Source: Semisulcospira habei
Taxonomy: Eukaryota; Mollusca; Gastropoda; Semisulcospiridae
Length of the DNA: 64,000 nucleotides
Assembly (NCBI GenBank): GCA_036245525.1
Contig: BTPG01000002.1
Span: 162,227,376-162,291,375, forward strand
Direction of reading: 5' to 3'
The position numbers were made by a program, and so were the translations under genes. Below the pieces are notes generated by a model. That model was not told the DNA's origin and did not search any database. It worked only from the letters and a program-made list of their open reading frames with translations. Numbering within the stretch: the stretch's first letter is position 1; every line of letters starts with the position of its first letter. Of this stretch, positions 34,380 through 44,977 are shown piece by piece.

Positions 34380-35349
34380 AAAAAGAGGTGCAGCCACAGT
34401 GTCATCCCCCGGTTCAACGGCCTCCCATTATGGTGTCACTGAACCCAAATAGTATTCCATGCGCAACGATGCGTGGGTCTGTCTGTCATGTCTGCTCGGC
34501 TCCTTGCACTACTGACATGTATCTCAGTAGCAAAGTGCTGCATTCCATCCTTCACTGTGTCGGCGGCGAAAGTGGAGACGAAGCAATTACAAAACGAGGT
34601 CAGCAGGCCAGCAATTGCTTTCGTTGACCTACATTTCGTGATTACTCGAGCGCGGAGGCATAGTGGCTATGTGTGTCAGTGTGCTTGTTTGTGTAGAGTG
34701 GGGGTTGGGGCCGGCGGGGCGGGGGGACGGCGTGTCACCGAATCCCTCCAATCTTCGCAAAAATGATAGGCTTTATTTAGACGGCTTTTACGGCGTCGTT
34801 CAAATCAGATCTCAGCCCGGGACCCACCATGACTTTTTGAAAGGCCGGACTGACGCTCCGAGTCAGTTTCTGGGTTCGTCGTCGGTCGTGTCAATGAGGT
34901 TCATGACTGAGACGGTTGGCTGGCAACAAACCAAGGGTTGGCGCTCAAGCTGTGGTGGTGGAATGTCAATAAGAGGCTGATCTTTGTATTCAACCACTTT
35001 CATCTAAGTGCTTATGCAAAAACATAGATCCTCATTAGCACGTAAGCCTCATGCCGGTCTCAAGCAGCTCAGTCCTGCCGCGCTGGCAGACGGAATGGCC
35101 CGGGATCGCCTGTACAAGGTTTCAAAAGTAGACACACTTTCATGTACTCAGTGCCGCTTACTTTCAGTCTTCAACCACGGCGCATAAGATGATCGGGCTG
35201 ACATAAGCGACATCGGCAACCGCAGTCGTGCCGTGCGGGTAAACTGCGGATTACATCAGCCCGATCACCTTTCTCTTACTGGAAACCAGCGAGAGCGCGA
35301 GGGACGGATAACATGAAAGCTGCACGCTGCACAGTTGCATGACTCGGAG
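34380..35349. other. no gene seen
   Basis: Contains a half P3 trace (CATAGATCCTCATTAGCAC, 35023-35041) and a CGGTTTGCCC-type GC-rich patch, but no gene. Confidence 0.35.
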
Positions 35350-35452
35350 TCCGTATAGTCCTGCGCCAGCCTCTAATAGCTGAACACCTTGCTTAGCGGC
35401 TGGCGCAGGACTAAGCTCACTCGTGCGACTGGCCCCTGGGTTTTAGGCCTCA
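35350..35452. mobile_element. palindrome family P4
   Basis: GTCCTGCGCCAGCCTC on the left and CACCTTGCTTAGCGGCTGGC, GCAGGACTAAGCTCACTC on the right, closing with GCGACTGGCCCCTG. The left arm is partly deleted (TAATAGCTGAA replaces the rest). Confidence 0.6.
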
Positions 35453-35855
35453 TTAGTACGGAGACCCGGCAAGTACATGTTTTTGGGTCGAACTTCAATG
35501 TGAGACGAACATAAAACGATAACCGCAACGCCTGGCCAACATACCAGGCTTCTCCTACCACAGTAGTGAGTACCATTATTCAGTATTTTTGTTCAGGCGG
35601 CCAGCCGCACTGTGCGCCTCAGTGCCGGGCTAAACTCACTTCTGGAAGCCAGAACAACACTCACGCCCCCCCCTCCCCACACTGCGCGCGCACATACACA
35701 CGCACGCATGCACATACACGCAGCGCACACACTGACACGCACACACTGAAAATGCTGACGTCAGCATGGTCTCTACAATGACTACAAACAAGTAACTTGG
35801 GGCATGCAAGAAAACAAAGGCGACAACTAAAAGAAACAACATACGGAACTACATC

Positions 35856-35872
35856 CCCCCCCCCCCCCCCCC
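35856..35872. repeat. poly-C tract
   Basis: Run of about 17 C. The flanking region 35453-35994 has CA-rich repeats (35690-35755) and no gene. Confidence 0.8.
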
Positions 35873-35994
35873 GCTCCCCTGTCATCGATAATTGGTTGAG
35901 AGTAATTTTTTTCATGTTTACCGCCCAAGCTGCAAAGCTCGGTTTTTGAAGCCTATACTTTAAAGTTAGACAGAGATAATCACTTGTGAAACTG

Positions 35995-36649
35995 AGCCCA
36001 CTACCGCCCTAACTGTTCAAAGACTGATACACTTCTGTAACAGGTGGTTACGAAACGCTACACACAGGGCTAGCTCTGGTTCATTTCAAGTAGACACAGG
36101 ACAACCCAGTTTAGCAACACGTTGTCACTGACTCATTCAGCCCGACGGCCGTCACTGAGTATTTCCCAAATTTTGGAGGCGTCATCTAATGACTATGCAC
36201 CAGTTGCAGGAGATGGATCGACCATGATAATTCAAGGGCAGTACCAGATTAGCCTCCGCTTGGCGCCGACAGACGCCAAGCAGCTAATCTGGCACTACCC
36301 TTGAATTATCATGGTCGACCCGTCTCCTGTCAGTTGTGGTGCGTCAGGGCTGAATGGGTTAAGTAACCTGACAATGACTCCACTCCGTTCTAGACTGAAA
36401 TACGAGGTTATCAGTGCGAGAAACAGCATAGACTGACTGACAAGCTAACGGCAGCGCAGAATAACGAGTGCGATTATGCGTGTGCTTTTGCAGTGTGTCC
36501 AAACTGCTGTTAAAGTTCATTATGTGTGTCGACAAGGCATAACCAACACATTTGGTGCTCAGTGAAACTAATGTGTCTTCAGATTTATGCATAATGGTCA
36601 TAGAGCGTATACAATACGGTCTATGGTAATGCCGTTACATGTACTTTAA
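35995..36649. repeat. dispersed repeat, paralogue of 17022-17401, with P1 insertion
   Basis: Same blocks as the 17-kb copy but longer, because it holds a P1 MITE and several small ACTG/CAGT-type insertions (for example 36023-36026). Confidence 0.7.
36121..36362. mobile_element. MITE family P1
   Basis: The left end is decayed (GTTGTCACTGACTCATTCAG). The middle has TATTTCCCAAATTTTGGAGG, GTTGCAGGAGATGGATCGAC and a hairpin with arms ATGATAATTCAAGGGCAGTA and CACTACCCTTGAATTATCAT. The right end GGCTGAATGGGTTAA carries TTAA at 36359-36362. The empty site is at 17158-17161. Confidence 0.8.
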
Positions 36650-36843
36650 CCCCTTCACTGTCGGTCAGATTGCCTTTCAATCTGAAATCTTTGTTAATTC
36701 AACGCCAAAGAGTCGTTCAAGGAACAAAGATACAGAGTGGTCAGTGTCAGCAAGAGACATTCTTCCTCATGAGCTCCCGCGATCTGTGTTTCTTGCAGAT
36801 GGAGCGTCACAGTGTTTGCTTTCCCTCGGCAGCGAAGGGTTAA
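36646..36843. mobile_element. MITE family P3, TTAA ends
   Basis: 198 bp from TTAACCCCTTCACTGTCGG to CTCGGCAGCGAAGGGTTAA. The terminal repeats are imperfect. The central hairpin is decayed (CTCATGAGCTCCCGCG, then TTTCTTGCAGATGG). Confidence 0.72.
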
Positions 36844-37436
36844 CCCTGTAGCTTGAAGAGGTGACCTGATTTCTGGTCTCAGTCGGTCAGTGTACTTTTG
36901 TACCCCCCATTAATCAAGGCTGTAGTCTACACTCTAGTCAAGTAACCGAGATCACAGACTAGCATTTAAATAATCAAGTGAGGAAAGGTCACAATCAGCC
37001 GATAAACGAGACCTACATTACTCATTATGAAATGAGAGGCCACAATAATTATAGCCACTCAGTATCAGTGTTCACTGAGTGTCATAAAGGATCTCTCCTC
37101 AGATTCTGTCTCGGACATCAAAGCAAATAAGTCGGTCGGACACACGACGAAATTTGAGAGACAAGCCGGAACCGAAATGTAGACCGTTGATGAGCAGAAA
37201 AGAACACGGAAGCCGGTGGAAAAACTGCCAGAGGAAGAATATGAAGAAGAACAAAAAAGGATGCCATAATTCACTGTTACAAATCGTTCTTCAGAACCTG
37301 ACACAGTGTGACCATTGTAGTAAGCACATCTTATCATCATATCCCAAACTAAAAAGCCAGTATTACAGTGAATGATTATAACCTGGGGTCAGTTGCTTAC
37401 TAACTTATTTCCAGTTTAAAGTCTCTTGGCACCAAT
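36844..37436. other. no gene seen
   Basis: AT-rich, no supported feature. Confidence 0.35.
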
Positions 37437-37705
37437 GAGTGATCAGAGACTAGGGGACTGTTGCATAACTTTTCAAGCTGCTTAGTCTTGCGCAAGCCCT
37501 CTGAGCAAGGTCATTTCCATGATCAACGGCTTGAATCCTGCGCAAGCACTCTGAGCAAGGTCAGTTGTATGATCAAACGGCTTAAACCCTGCGCAAGCCA
37601 CTAAGCAAGGTGCCCCGCTATAGCGGAGCACCTTGCTTAGTGGCGTGCGCAGGATCTAAACCGTCCATGCGCTCATGCAACTGAAGCCTAGTTCACACTT
37701 CAGTT
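37437..37705. mobile_element. palindrome family P4 with a triplicated left arm
   Basis: The arm motif CTGCGCAAGC.CTCTGAGCAAGGTCA occurs at about 37488 and 37537 and then as CTGCGCAAGCCACTAAGCAAGG at 37588, each followed (in the first two) by ..ATGATCAA.CGGCTT. Only the third leads into the palindrome centre TGCCCCGCTATAGCGGAGCA and a single right arm to 37672. The outer ends ACTAGGGGACTGTTGCAT and ATGCAACTGAAGCCTAGT match. Confidence 0.72.
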
Positions 37706-38367
37706 ATTTCACGCCAAAAATGTGTGCGTGTGTAAGCTATGTGCGCGGAGCAGTTCAAACACAGAGTGGGATCGATGCATCTTATCAGTTATCTCCGACA
37801 GAAATAGGACAGTTAATTCCTGCTTTGGGCTGGAAATAAGGCCTTTATTAGGTCGGGCATTTCCACTATTGGAACAATGTAAATCCGTGTCGGCGTTTTT
37901 TCATTTGTTCACATAGCGTCAGTCTATTTTTATTTTTATTTTTGTAAAGTCGCCCTTGGCAAGTTTAGAAACAGGAAATTCACGTGGCTTGAAAAGAAAG
38001 TTATTGCCTTTCTTTCCAGCTGTATAAGTACTTATGTAATTTATTTATGTATATTTATGGGAATGGGATACCAATTTTATATGAACTGAAATGATTTTTC
38101 AGACTTAAAACTGACCTTTATTCCACATGACAACAGGATCCTTTAATTAATTAAGATACGTGTAAGCTGCATGGGTGGTATTTTATAGATTTCGAAGCAG
38201 ACGGAGGTAGTTCACACGTACTGTACTGACAGACTGAAAACGAAAAAAACAGTTTATTTCAGTATTCTTTTCTTGACTGAGTCAATACTGAACAGTATGT
38301 TTTTCTTCTATCCTTCCAGGCCCTAATGATCCAACTAATTAATCCACTGCAGCCGTACTGCCCGTAT
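37706..38367. other. no gene seen
   Basis: AT-rich sequence with no coding similarity recognised. Confidence 0.35.
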
Positions 38368-38439
38368 GTCCATTTTTAGAAAAGCGAGATTTTTGCGGCT
38401 GATTACATTCAATGAAATCTCGCTTTTCTCAAAGTGGAC
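38368..38439. repeat. single-copy hairpin (P8)
   Basis: Arms GTCCATTTTTAGAAAAGCGA and GATTT, with complement AAATCTCGCTTTTCTCAAAG, TGGAC and a 22-bp loop. A TTAATCCACTGC lies 30 bp to the left and could be a TTAA-type end. Confidence 0.6.
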
Positions 38440-38597
38440 GTCAGTACTTGCTTTTACGAGATGACGGCAAATTACGTCCTTTGCGGTACCAGGAGACAAC
38501 ACTGAGCTGCACTTTCAAACCCAAAATGTCTGAAATAATTATGAAATTCGTCTGCTGACAAATACTGACGTTTATTTAAGTGGTATGGCGTTCACGA

Positions 38598-38690
38598 ATT
38601 AACCACGATAGCTCAAGGGTAGTGCCTGATTTGCTTGGCACCTGAAAAGGCCCCAAGCAAACTAGACACTACCCTTGGAATATCATAGTG
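38598..38690. mobile_element. MITE family P1, hairpin part
   Basis: Arms CACGATAGCTCAAGGGTAGT, GCCTGATTTGCTTGGC and complement CCAAGCAAACTAGACACTAC, CCTTGGAATATCAT. It is partly decayed and no clear outer ends are seen. Confidence 0.65.
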
Positions 38691-39205
38691 TTGCTCGATT
38701 TTCAGTTTGAAGCTGGCTTTGAAAGTGTGACAAAGTTTATTTCAGTTCATAGTATAGGCGGTGTGGCTCCGTTAACAGTCTAGTTAGTTACATCTGTCTC
38801 TCATTTCAGTCTCGGCAAACTGTGCGATCAGTCTTTGCGCGTTGTCACGTCAACGAGTGAAAGCCGGATCGGTGGCCTACTTATCGATTTGACATTTATT
38901 CAATGCCCGGTTCTCACCGCCAATTTGGTCCGTCGTTACGTCAGTCCGCTGACTGTCGCCTGCAAACGCTTCTTTAAAGGGAACACGCTTTGTCAACTTT
39001 CTAATGTCAAAAGAGACGTCAGTGTTGCTTTATTCACCACCACCACCACCCCAACCCCATCCCCACCCCTCCGTCATGCACCTATTAGATGTGGTTTCAA
39101 TCGGTCAGCTTCTTGTAAAACTTTTCCCCCGTATGCAGGATTACGCCGATACTGAACGTGTGTATGTCACAGTGCCGACAGCAAGAAATCTACGATAAAC
39201 GTCAC
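38691..39205. other. no gene seen
   Basis: Short open frames only. A CAC-rich tract lies near 39040-39070. Confidence 0.35.
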
Positions 39206-39382
39206 TTAATCCGTTCAGTGCCAGCGGAGGAAAAAAAAAAAAAAAACAACACTAGATGGATTCAAAGCAGTGTCAACAAGAGGTATAGATCCTCATGAGC
39301 CTCCGCGACTGCGGGGGCTCATAAAGATCTATTCCTCTTGCAGATGGGTGGTGTTCAGATTTCTCGGCACTGAACGGGCTAA
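39206..39382. mobile_element. MITE family P3
   Basis: Left end TTAATCCGTTCAGTGCCAGC and right end CTCGGCACTGAACGGGCTAA (TTAA decayed to CTAA) are clear terminal inverted repeats. The central hairpin is AAGAGGTATAGATCCTCATG, AGCCTCCGC and complement GCGGGGGCTCATAAAGATCT, ATTCCTCTTG. An A run is included near the left end. Confidence 0.78.
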
Positions 39383-39494
39383 AGTTATGGATTCTAATAA
39401 AATTACATGAGTGTATGCCTATATTTTCAATTCATTTAAATTAAAAAAAACTGTATTTATCCCTTAAAGGGCAATTACAGTTGTGTGGACGCAG

Positions 39495-39530
39495 GGGGGG
39501 GGGGGGGGGGGGGTGGGGGGGGGTGGGGGA
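39495..39530. repeat. poly-G tract
   Basis: G run broken only by a few T bases. Confidence 0.85.
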
Positions 39531-39800
39531 GGACAATCAAATAAAAATCATTCGATAAACAGTAGTTAATATCAGGACATTATAATATCGCATTTATACC
39601 TGATATTAATATACTAAATCTGTAAGACTTACTAAGACATAATAAGACTCCAAACTAATACAGTTACTAAAACATTATAAAAACGTAAAGAGCATTATTA
39701 ACAACATTATCAGCGAACACATTAACGTCTTACTTTCCACTTACCCCCTCTACAACTGTCCATCCAGGCCAGCGATACCACGCGATAAAACAGCTGTGTA

Positions 39801-39802
<2 letters not shown>

Positions 39803-39873
<71 letters not shown>
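39803..39873. repeat. CA microsatellite
   Basis: About 35 CA units, in what looks like the 3' UTR of the adjacent minus-strand LINE. Confidence 0.9.
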
Positions 39874-39876
<3 letters not shown>

Positions 39877-39904
39877 TAACAGCTTGTGTAGATTTACAAA
39901 ATAT

Positions 39905-40515
39905 TTAAGAGTCGGACGACAACAGGGACAGTTTTCTGCGGTTGCCGGGTTTTACATGATTGTATCGGCGGCCAGACGGGAGCAATTCAACTCATGACGT
40001 GAGCATCACTAGCCAGGATGGAAGTAGCTTTTCTTACAATCTGACGATCGCAGAACACGGCTAAACTTCTCTGTTCTTCCCCAATGATCTTTGAACTGAG
40101 ACGAACAATTCTCTGAAGACTGTTTTTGTTTTTAACACTAAGATTTGGAAACCAGCAAATGAACTTGCGAAAATGTCAGCACGCTTTCTAAGAAAGATTT
40201 GTAAAACAAAGTTAAAATGGTTCTGTCAACAGAGAAAGAGTTCAGCTTTCTCAGAAAATACAACTCTGCTGGCCTTTCTTCACAACAGCTTCAGTATTGT
40301 CGTCCCAATTCAGTTTATCATCGAAGATGGTGCCTAAGAATTTATACTTCTGGACAATGACAACTTCCTTATCACGTATAATAATCTTACCGTGATCCTG
40401 CTTGTTCATCCTAAAATCAACAATAAGGTCACATGTCTTACCCTCGTTAAGCTCTAAAAACGAGTTATCGCACCATTGAACATGGAAATATGCAATCGTA
40501 CTGTCAATACTGATG
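39905..40515 (-). pseudogene. CR1/Rex-like LINE reverse transcriptase, C-terminal fragment
   Basis: Minus-strand reading gives FHVQWCDNSFLELNEGKTCD, then LIVDFRMNKQDHGKIIIRDK, EVVIVQKYKFLGTIFDDKLN, WDDNTEAVVKKGQQ. After a one-base frameshift it gives YFLRKLNSFSVDRTILTLFY, KSFLESVLTFS, SVKNKNSLQRIVRLSSKIIG, EEQRSLAVFCDRQIVRKATS and a trace of FELLPSGRRY. KT..L..DFR followed by KYLG-type text is the RT thumb region of CR1/Rex-like LINEs. The catalytic core upstream is missing. At least two frameshifts make it a pseudogene. Confidence 0.75.
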
Positions 40516-40561
40516 TAGGCTTTTAGCGGCTTACGTCAGTCGCTGGAGCGTACAAAACGAC

Positions 40562-40632
40562 CACACTGGTTGTCGCACCTCGATTCTGCGCGCTGATTAT
40601 CAGCGCAGCGAATCGAGGGAGACAACCAGTGT
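40562..40632. mobile_element. palindrome family P5 hairpin
   Basis: Arms CACACTGGTTGTCGCACCTC, GATTCTGCGCGCTGAT and complement ATCAGCGCAGCGAATCGAGG, GAGACAACCAGTGTG. The best-preserved P5 ends in the window. Confidence 0.8.
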
Positions 40633-41271
40633 GTCAACTGACTTGAATGATGGATAATGATGCTGGAGGACTGATCGTCCCGGCCCTTGACAGCTCAACG
40701 ATAGTGCCAAAGATCACCAAAGTATCACTGAAAGATCACCAAAGCCAGTTTCTCATAGGTGGCCGCAGATCCTGACAAAAGTAGGTCAGTTTTACTGACT
40801 GCCTCTCCGTCCTGTCCGTGTTCTATGATAATACGCAGAATGATGTGATACGTCCAGTCTTTAAGATATTGAATAACCGGCCTAGCATTAATATGTTTGT
40901 TTTTTGTTTTTTTTTTAAATTCTGTTGTTTGTTTCGGTCGGCTGCTTCTTTCGGATCTTTCAGTCTCCGTATTATTCAGCCTCGTCTAGGCAGTGTTAAA
41001 GTTCTGGAATTCTGTACCCCCCCCCCCCCCCAACACACACAAAACCTAAAAATTATAATGTAAAGAAATGAATTTTACTGGCCGTACTTAAAACACCGAC
41101 CCACATGAAAACGCCGAGCACAGCTTCCACCTCGTACTGTTGTAAGTAGTGCATCAACACCATCCCCCACATGTCAAACTGTTTTATTCTTTCACTGCCT
41201 CCTGTATTCGTTTTTTGGGCTGCTGTGACGCACACTAATTATCCCTGGCGCACTTTCACATCCAACTGAAA
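40633..41271. other. no gene seen; poly-C at 41018-41031
   Basis: No supported feature apart from the homopolymer. Confidence 0.35.
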
Positions 41272-41368
41272 CAGGGACCATTTGCATGAGAGAGCTTAGT
41301 CCTGCGCCAGCCACTAAGCAAGGTGCTCCCCTAGTTTAGACTGAGCTCTCATGCAGCTGATCCCTGGT
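41272..41368. mobile_element. palindrome family P4, centre deleted
   Basis: The terminal repeats are clear (CAGGGACCATTTGCATGAGA and CTCTCATGCAGCTGATCCCTG). The left arm GTCCTGCGCCAGCCACTAAG is present, but most of the right arm is missing. This copy best shows the CAGGG..CCCTG ends. Confidence 0.7.
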
Positions 41369-41420
41369 TCACATAATTTTTAAGTCGTCCGCTAACCACT
41401 GCGTATCAGTTGCGGGTATT

Positions 41421-41512
41421 GGTTCATTTGTACATCAAGGGTAGTGGCTGATTAGCTCAGAGCCTTTCCTGGCGCCAATCTAATCCGTCAGCACTGCGTT
41501 ATAACTATCGGC
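41421..41512. mobile_element. MITE family P1, decayed
   Basis: ATCAAGGGTAGTGGCTGATT and CTGGCGCCAATCTAATCC are recognisable arms with several interruptions. Confidence 0.5.
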
Positions 41513-42065
41513 ACAGGCGGCGCTTCATCTCCCGTAGTTAGCGTGGGAAGTGAAAGGGTGCGTGACACTGACTTGCTATGACGTCACGAATTATCTAACC
41601 GGCTCCGGCTGCTAATCAGGTAATAAAAAAAGAGTAAAGTTCACTCACTATTTTTAGCGCAGCACTCTAAAAATATCGGCCGTCTCTAAACAATTTTGTA
41701 CGTGAAAGTCAATAGCATATTTATTGTCAGTGCAAGCAAATTTCAACATTACACAATGCTTTTGTTGTTGTTGATTGTTTTTTTTGTGTGTGTTTTTTTA
41801 AATAGATAAATCACACGTGTTCTGTGATTAAAATGATTAATCCGATACATAAAAGAATAATTTAAAAAATCAAGTCGATGACTTTTGAAGGGTCTTTGTC
41901 ACAAGATTCATGTCTTAACTTAATACAGGACTTTTTGTGCGCATTTTTGAGTAGCTGCATTACAGGCCAATGCACTGAACTGTCTTTGTTATTCTACAGG
42001 CAGTTGACTCACTCGTTCATTATATATAACAGTTGTGTTTGAATGTATATGATTCTCGGATCGAT

Positions 42066-42276
42066 TTAACCCATGTTGCGCCACAGGAGGGCAATTGGCA
42101 GTAATTGTAACTGTAATTCAAGGGTAGTGCCAGATTAGCTTGGCGCTTACTGGCGCCAAGCTAATCTGGCTCTACCCTTGAATTATCATGGTCGATCCAT
42201 CTCAGTCCTGCAAGCGGGGCACAGTCGTTATATGACACCGCCCATCAAAGTTTGGGAAATGCGGCCGTGGGGTTAA
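42066..42276. mobile_element. MITE family P1, complete, TTAA ends
   Basis: 211 bp from TTAACCCATGTTGCGCCAC to GGCCGTGGGGTTAA. The hairpin arms GTAATTCAAGGGTAGTGCCA, GATTAGCTTGGCGC and complement GCGCCAAGCTAATCTGGCTC are almost perfect. A CAGT interrupts CCATCTCCTG at 42203-42206. Confidence 0.8.
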
Positions 42277-42320
42277 AGTATCATTCAGGGGGTTCTTTCT
42301 CCGGGTACTCCGGTTCTTCC

Positions 42321-42344
42321 CCCCCCCCCCCCCCCCCCCCCCCC
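42321..42344. repeat. poly-C tract
   Basis: Run of about 24 C. Confidence 0.9.
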
Positions 42345-42967
42345 ATACCACAAACACACAGTTTGGTACCGGTTTCAGGCCACTTTATAAATTTCAAATA
42401 CAAGCGATAAAAAAAAATTATGTAACTTCAGTAGCGGAGCTGACCCTTCGTCTGTCTTGTACTGTGTTTGTCTTCAGAGTAAATCCGTGTCTGTTACGTG
42501 AGCGTGCGTGTTGGGTTTCAGTTCGCGGCGCTTTGAGTCGATTCGCGGCAACAAAATTTGAGAAAAGCGCCTATATGATACCGGTATTATTATTATTCAA
42601 CAAAAACTCTCATCGTCTTGACGCCCGTCTGGCGATAAGGAACCATCATTGACTCCACATCAAAACAATCGACAGACTGCGTTATGTTTTTTTAAAAGGT
42701 GGATTTTGTAATACTGAAGTGAAAGCTGTGTTGTGGTTTCTGTTCAGCACATCAGACACAATTTGAAGAAATGTGACAGCTGAGACATGAGTGGCGACGT
42801 CTTCGGCTTAACCGGCATCTCGACAAGAACCTACGTTTGACCAGATGCTGGGCAGTTTTAGACTCTAACGCCGCCGCCCGGCGCCAGTACTTCGTCCCGG
42901 CCTGACTGGACGACGGATGGACAGACCCGGCCCTTGCCAGCCGCCCGAGTAAACTAGCAGATCATCA
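42345..42967. other. no gene seen
   Basis: Only short unsupported open frames. Confidence 0.35.
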
Positions 42968-43034
42968 AGAAACATAGATTCTCATGCGCCCCCGCAAATT
43001 GCGGGGGCTCAGTCATGAGACTCCATGCCCTCCG
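42968..43034. mobile_element. palindrome family P3 hairpin
   Basis: AGAAACATAGATTCTCATGC, GCCCCCGC, AAATT, GCGGGGGCTCAGTCATGAGA. The right arm has an extra CAGT between GGGCT and CATGAG. Confidence 0.72.
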
Positions 43035-43404
43035 CCGCGGCTTGAAGGCTGTGTCGCTTGTGATATGAAGTGAAAGGCGGCCTGTACGATTTCAGTGTAT
43101 AACCAAGAGCGCTAAACTATGCCTCCTGCCGGCCTCTTCCGACCCCGCAAAACCCAATGAAGTGTGACCGGTTAGTTTTGTGGTATTACGCGATGATCTT
43201 TGTTGTCATGCCGACTTGGTATGTGGTGACTACGTGCCGCCTCCCAAAAATCTGCCTGAGCACTTTCAGTTCCGGCCACTACACGCCGGACTCCGGGCAG
43301 TTACTCTGAAAAACGCAGTAGTTCAATCGCGGCGCAGACTGATGAACGCCACCGACATCACCTCGACTCAGATACGCCAATCAAATACTAATACTGAATA
43401 CAGC

Positions 43405-43470
43405 AGTAGGCATAGGTTCTCGTGAGCCCCTGCACGTAGCGGTGACCCATGAGGATCTATGCTTCCTGCA
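43405..43470. mobile_element. palindrome family P3 hairpin
   Basis: AGTAGGCATAGGTTCTCGTG, AGCCCCTGC and complement CCATGAGGATCTATGCTTCC, TGC with several mismatches. Confidence 0.65.
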
Positions 43471-43474
43471 GATT

Positions 43475-43740
43475 AGTACCCAACGGAGAAAGAAACACGC
43501 TTAGAAAAGACGGGTACAACACAATTTATTAATATTTCGGGTAAATACCCTTTGTCAAAATAGACAAACAAACAAACATAGAGATTAGCCGCTACTATTC
43601 CTTCTGCCATTGAAGATAAGTAGCGGCTAATCTCTATGTTTGTTTGTTTGTCTATTTTGACAAAGGGTATTTACCCGAAATATTAATAAATTGTGTTGTA
43701 CCCGTCTTTTCTAAGCGTGTTTCTTTCTCCGTTGGGTACT
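43475..43740. repeat. perfect 120-bp inverted repeat with 26-bp loop
   Basis: The left arm 43475-43594 (starts AGTACCCAACGGAGAAAGAA) and right arm 43621-43740 (ends GTTTCTTTCTCCGTTGGGTACT) are exact reverse complements over 120 bp. The loop is 43595-43620. The right arm contains GACAAAGGGTATTTACCCGA followed by AATATTAATAAATTGTG, resembling the terminal block of Penelope-like elements (stem II and the GAAA side of their hammerhead motif). Confidence 0.9.
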
Positions 43741-44408
43741 TCTTTGCATATTACACGCTTGGCAGTCACCTTTTTGGTCTGGATTGATTCCTGCAGATTG
43801 GAAGGGTAAGCCGCACATTGTCCGGTTCGCGCAAAGGTGGTCGGCTGATTCGCGCTAGCGCAAAAGCACAATGCGGAGTTGCCATCGCTGCGGGCATCTC
43901 CCAAGTATTCACTTAGGACAAGATCCCCTCACCTAATACCTCTTAACCAAACAACAGAAAGCATTGTACACGACTGAATAACCTGAAGAACTGACTAAAC
44001 AATTAGCACCTTCGCTGGAATGTGAAGCTAAGTAACTGCCTCCACCCCACCCCCGGGCATCCTCACAGTTGCCAGGCATCGTGACCTTGAATCAAGTTGG
44101 AAATAGCCGACTGACAGCGAAGATTGAAACGAAAACTTTTTAAATTTTTTTATATTACGGAACTGTAATGTAACGCCCCGGGATATGATTTAAAAAAAAA
44201 GAAGGGAAAATCACGCTGAAGATAACACAAACAAGACTTGAAATATGTATTTATAAGTTTACAACAGTTTAGTTTCCACAAGTCTAACTCAGTGTCAGTC
44301 CTGGCAAACGGCTACAGACTGAACTGCACAATAATGATACCAAGCTTCCTCCAGGCATCGGTCTACAATAATGTAGCTCGAAACTTTTTTTTTAAAGGTC
44401 CCTCCCCT
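43741..44408. other. no gene seen
   Basis: No family recognised. The right arm of the perfect palindrome continues without a break into single-copy sequence. Confidence 0.35.
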
Positions 44409-44520
44409 TTAACCCCTTCACCGCCGATAAAACTAAATAAACACTCAGTGACGACTGATTCAACTGCTAGAGACATAGATCCTCCTGAGCAGGCCCCCCA
44501 CAACTGCGAGGGCTTATGGT
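44409..44520. mobile_element. MITE family P3, right side lost
   Basis: Begins TTAACCCCTTCACCGCCGAT and contains GAGACATAGATCCTCCTGAG and CCACAACTGCGAGGGC. No right end is found before the SINE. Confidence 0.55.
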
Positions 44521-44551
44521 GAACTTGGCCCAAGTAGTATAGTCTTGCGGC

Positions 44552-44659
44552 GCGTGGGGAGCTGGGTGGCTCGGTGGGATGAGCGTTCGACTCTTGTCAG
44601 TCCGAAAGGTCGCGGTCGGGCTCGGTTGGCGTTAAAAAAAAAAAAAAAAAAAAAAAACA
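44552..44659 (+). mobile_element. tRNA-derived SINE head with A tail
   Basis: GGGGAGCTGGGTGGCTCGGT and GGGATGAGCGTTCGACTCTT resemble a tRNA 5' half with an A box (TGGCTCGGTGG). GGTCGCGGTCGGGCTCGG is a decayed B-box region. An A run (44636-44657) closes it. The anticodon-side stem is interrupted by TCAGT. It is too degenerate to be a tRNA gene. Confidence 0.55.
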
Positions 44660-44748
44660 AAGAAGAAGAAAAACACCCCAAAAAACACACAGTGAGACCC
44701 TATTCAGTGCCCCGCCTTTGAAGTCGCATTCGTGATGGACGAAAGACG

Positions 44749-44977
44749 TTAACCCTTTTAGCCCCACGGGTGCATTTTTCCCCATTTGAGTTGGAAGTGT
44801 TACTTAACGACTATCTACCAGTTGCCGGGAGGTGGATTCAGTCACAGTGACCATGATAATTAAAGGGTAGCGACAGATTAGCTTAGCGCCTGAAGGAGCC
44901 AAGCTAATCTGGCACTACCCTTGAATTATCATGGTCAATCAATCTCCTGCTGTAGGGTGTTGGGGCTAATGGGTTAA
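44749..44977. mobile_element. MITE family P1, complete, TTAA ends
   Basis: 229 bp from TTAACCCTTTTAGCCCCAC to GTTGGGGCTAATGGGTTAA. The hairpin arms are ATGATAATTAAAGGGTAGCG and CACTACCCTTGAATTATCAT. An extra CAGTCACAGT splits GGATT..GACC on the left. The right TTAA is shared with the next element. Confidence 0.82.

Noticed and set aside
43640..43720. Active hammerhead ribozyme
   Set aside because: The stem II and GAAA side is present, but the CUGANGA core reads TTGACAA, lacking the essential C3 and G8.
44552..44659. tRNA gene
   Set aside because: The A box is passable, but the B box and stems are broken and a poly-A tail follows, which fits a SINE better.
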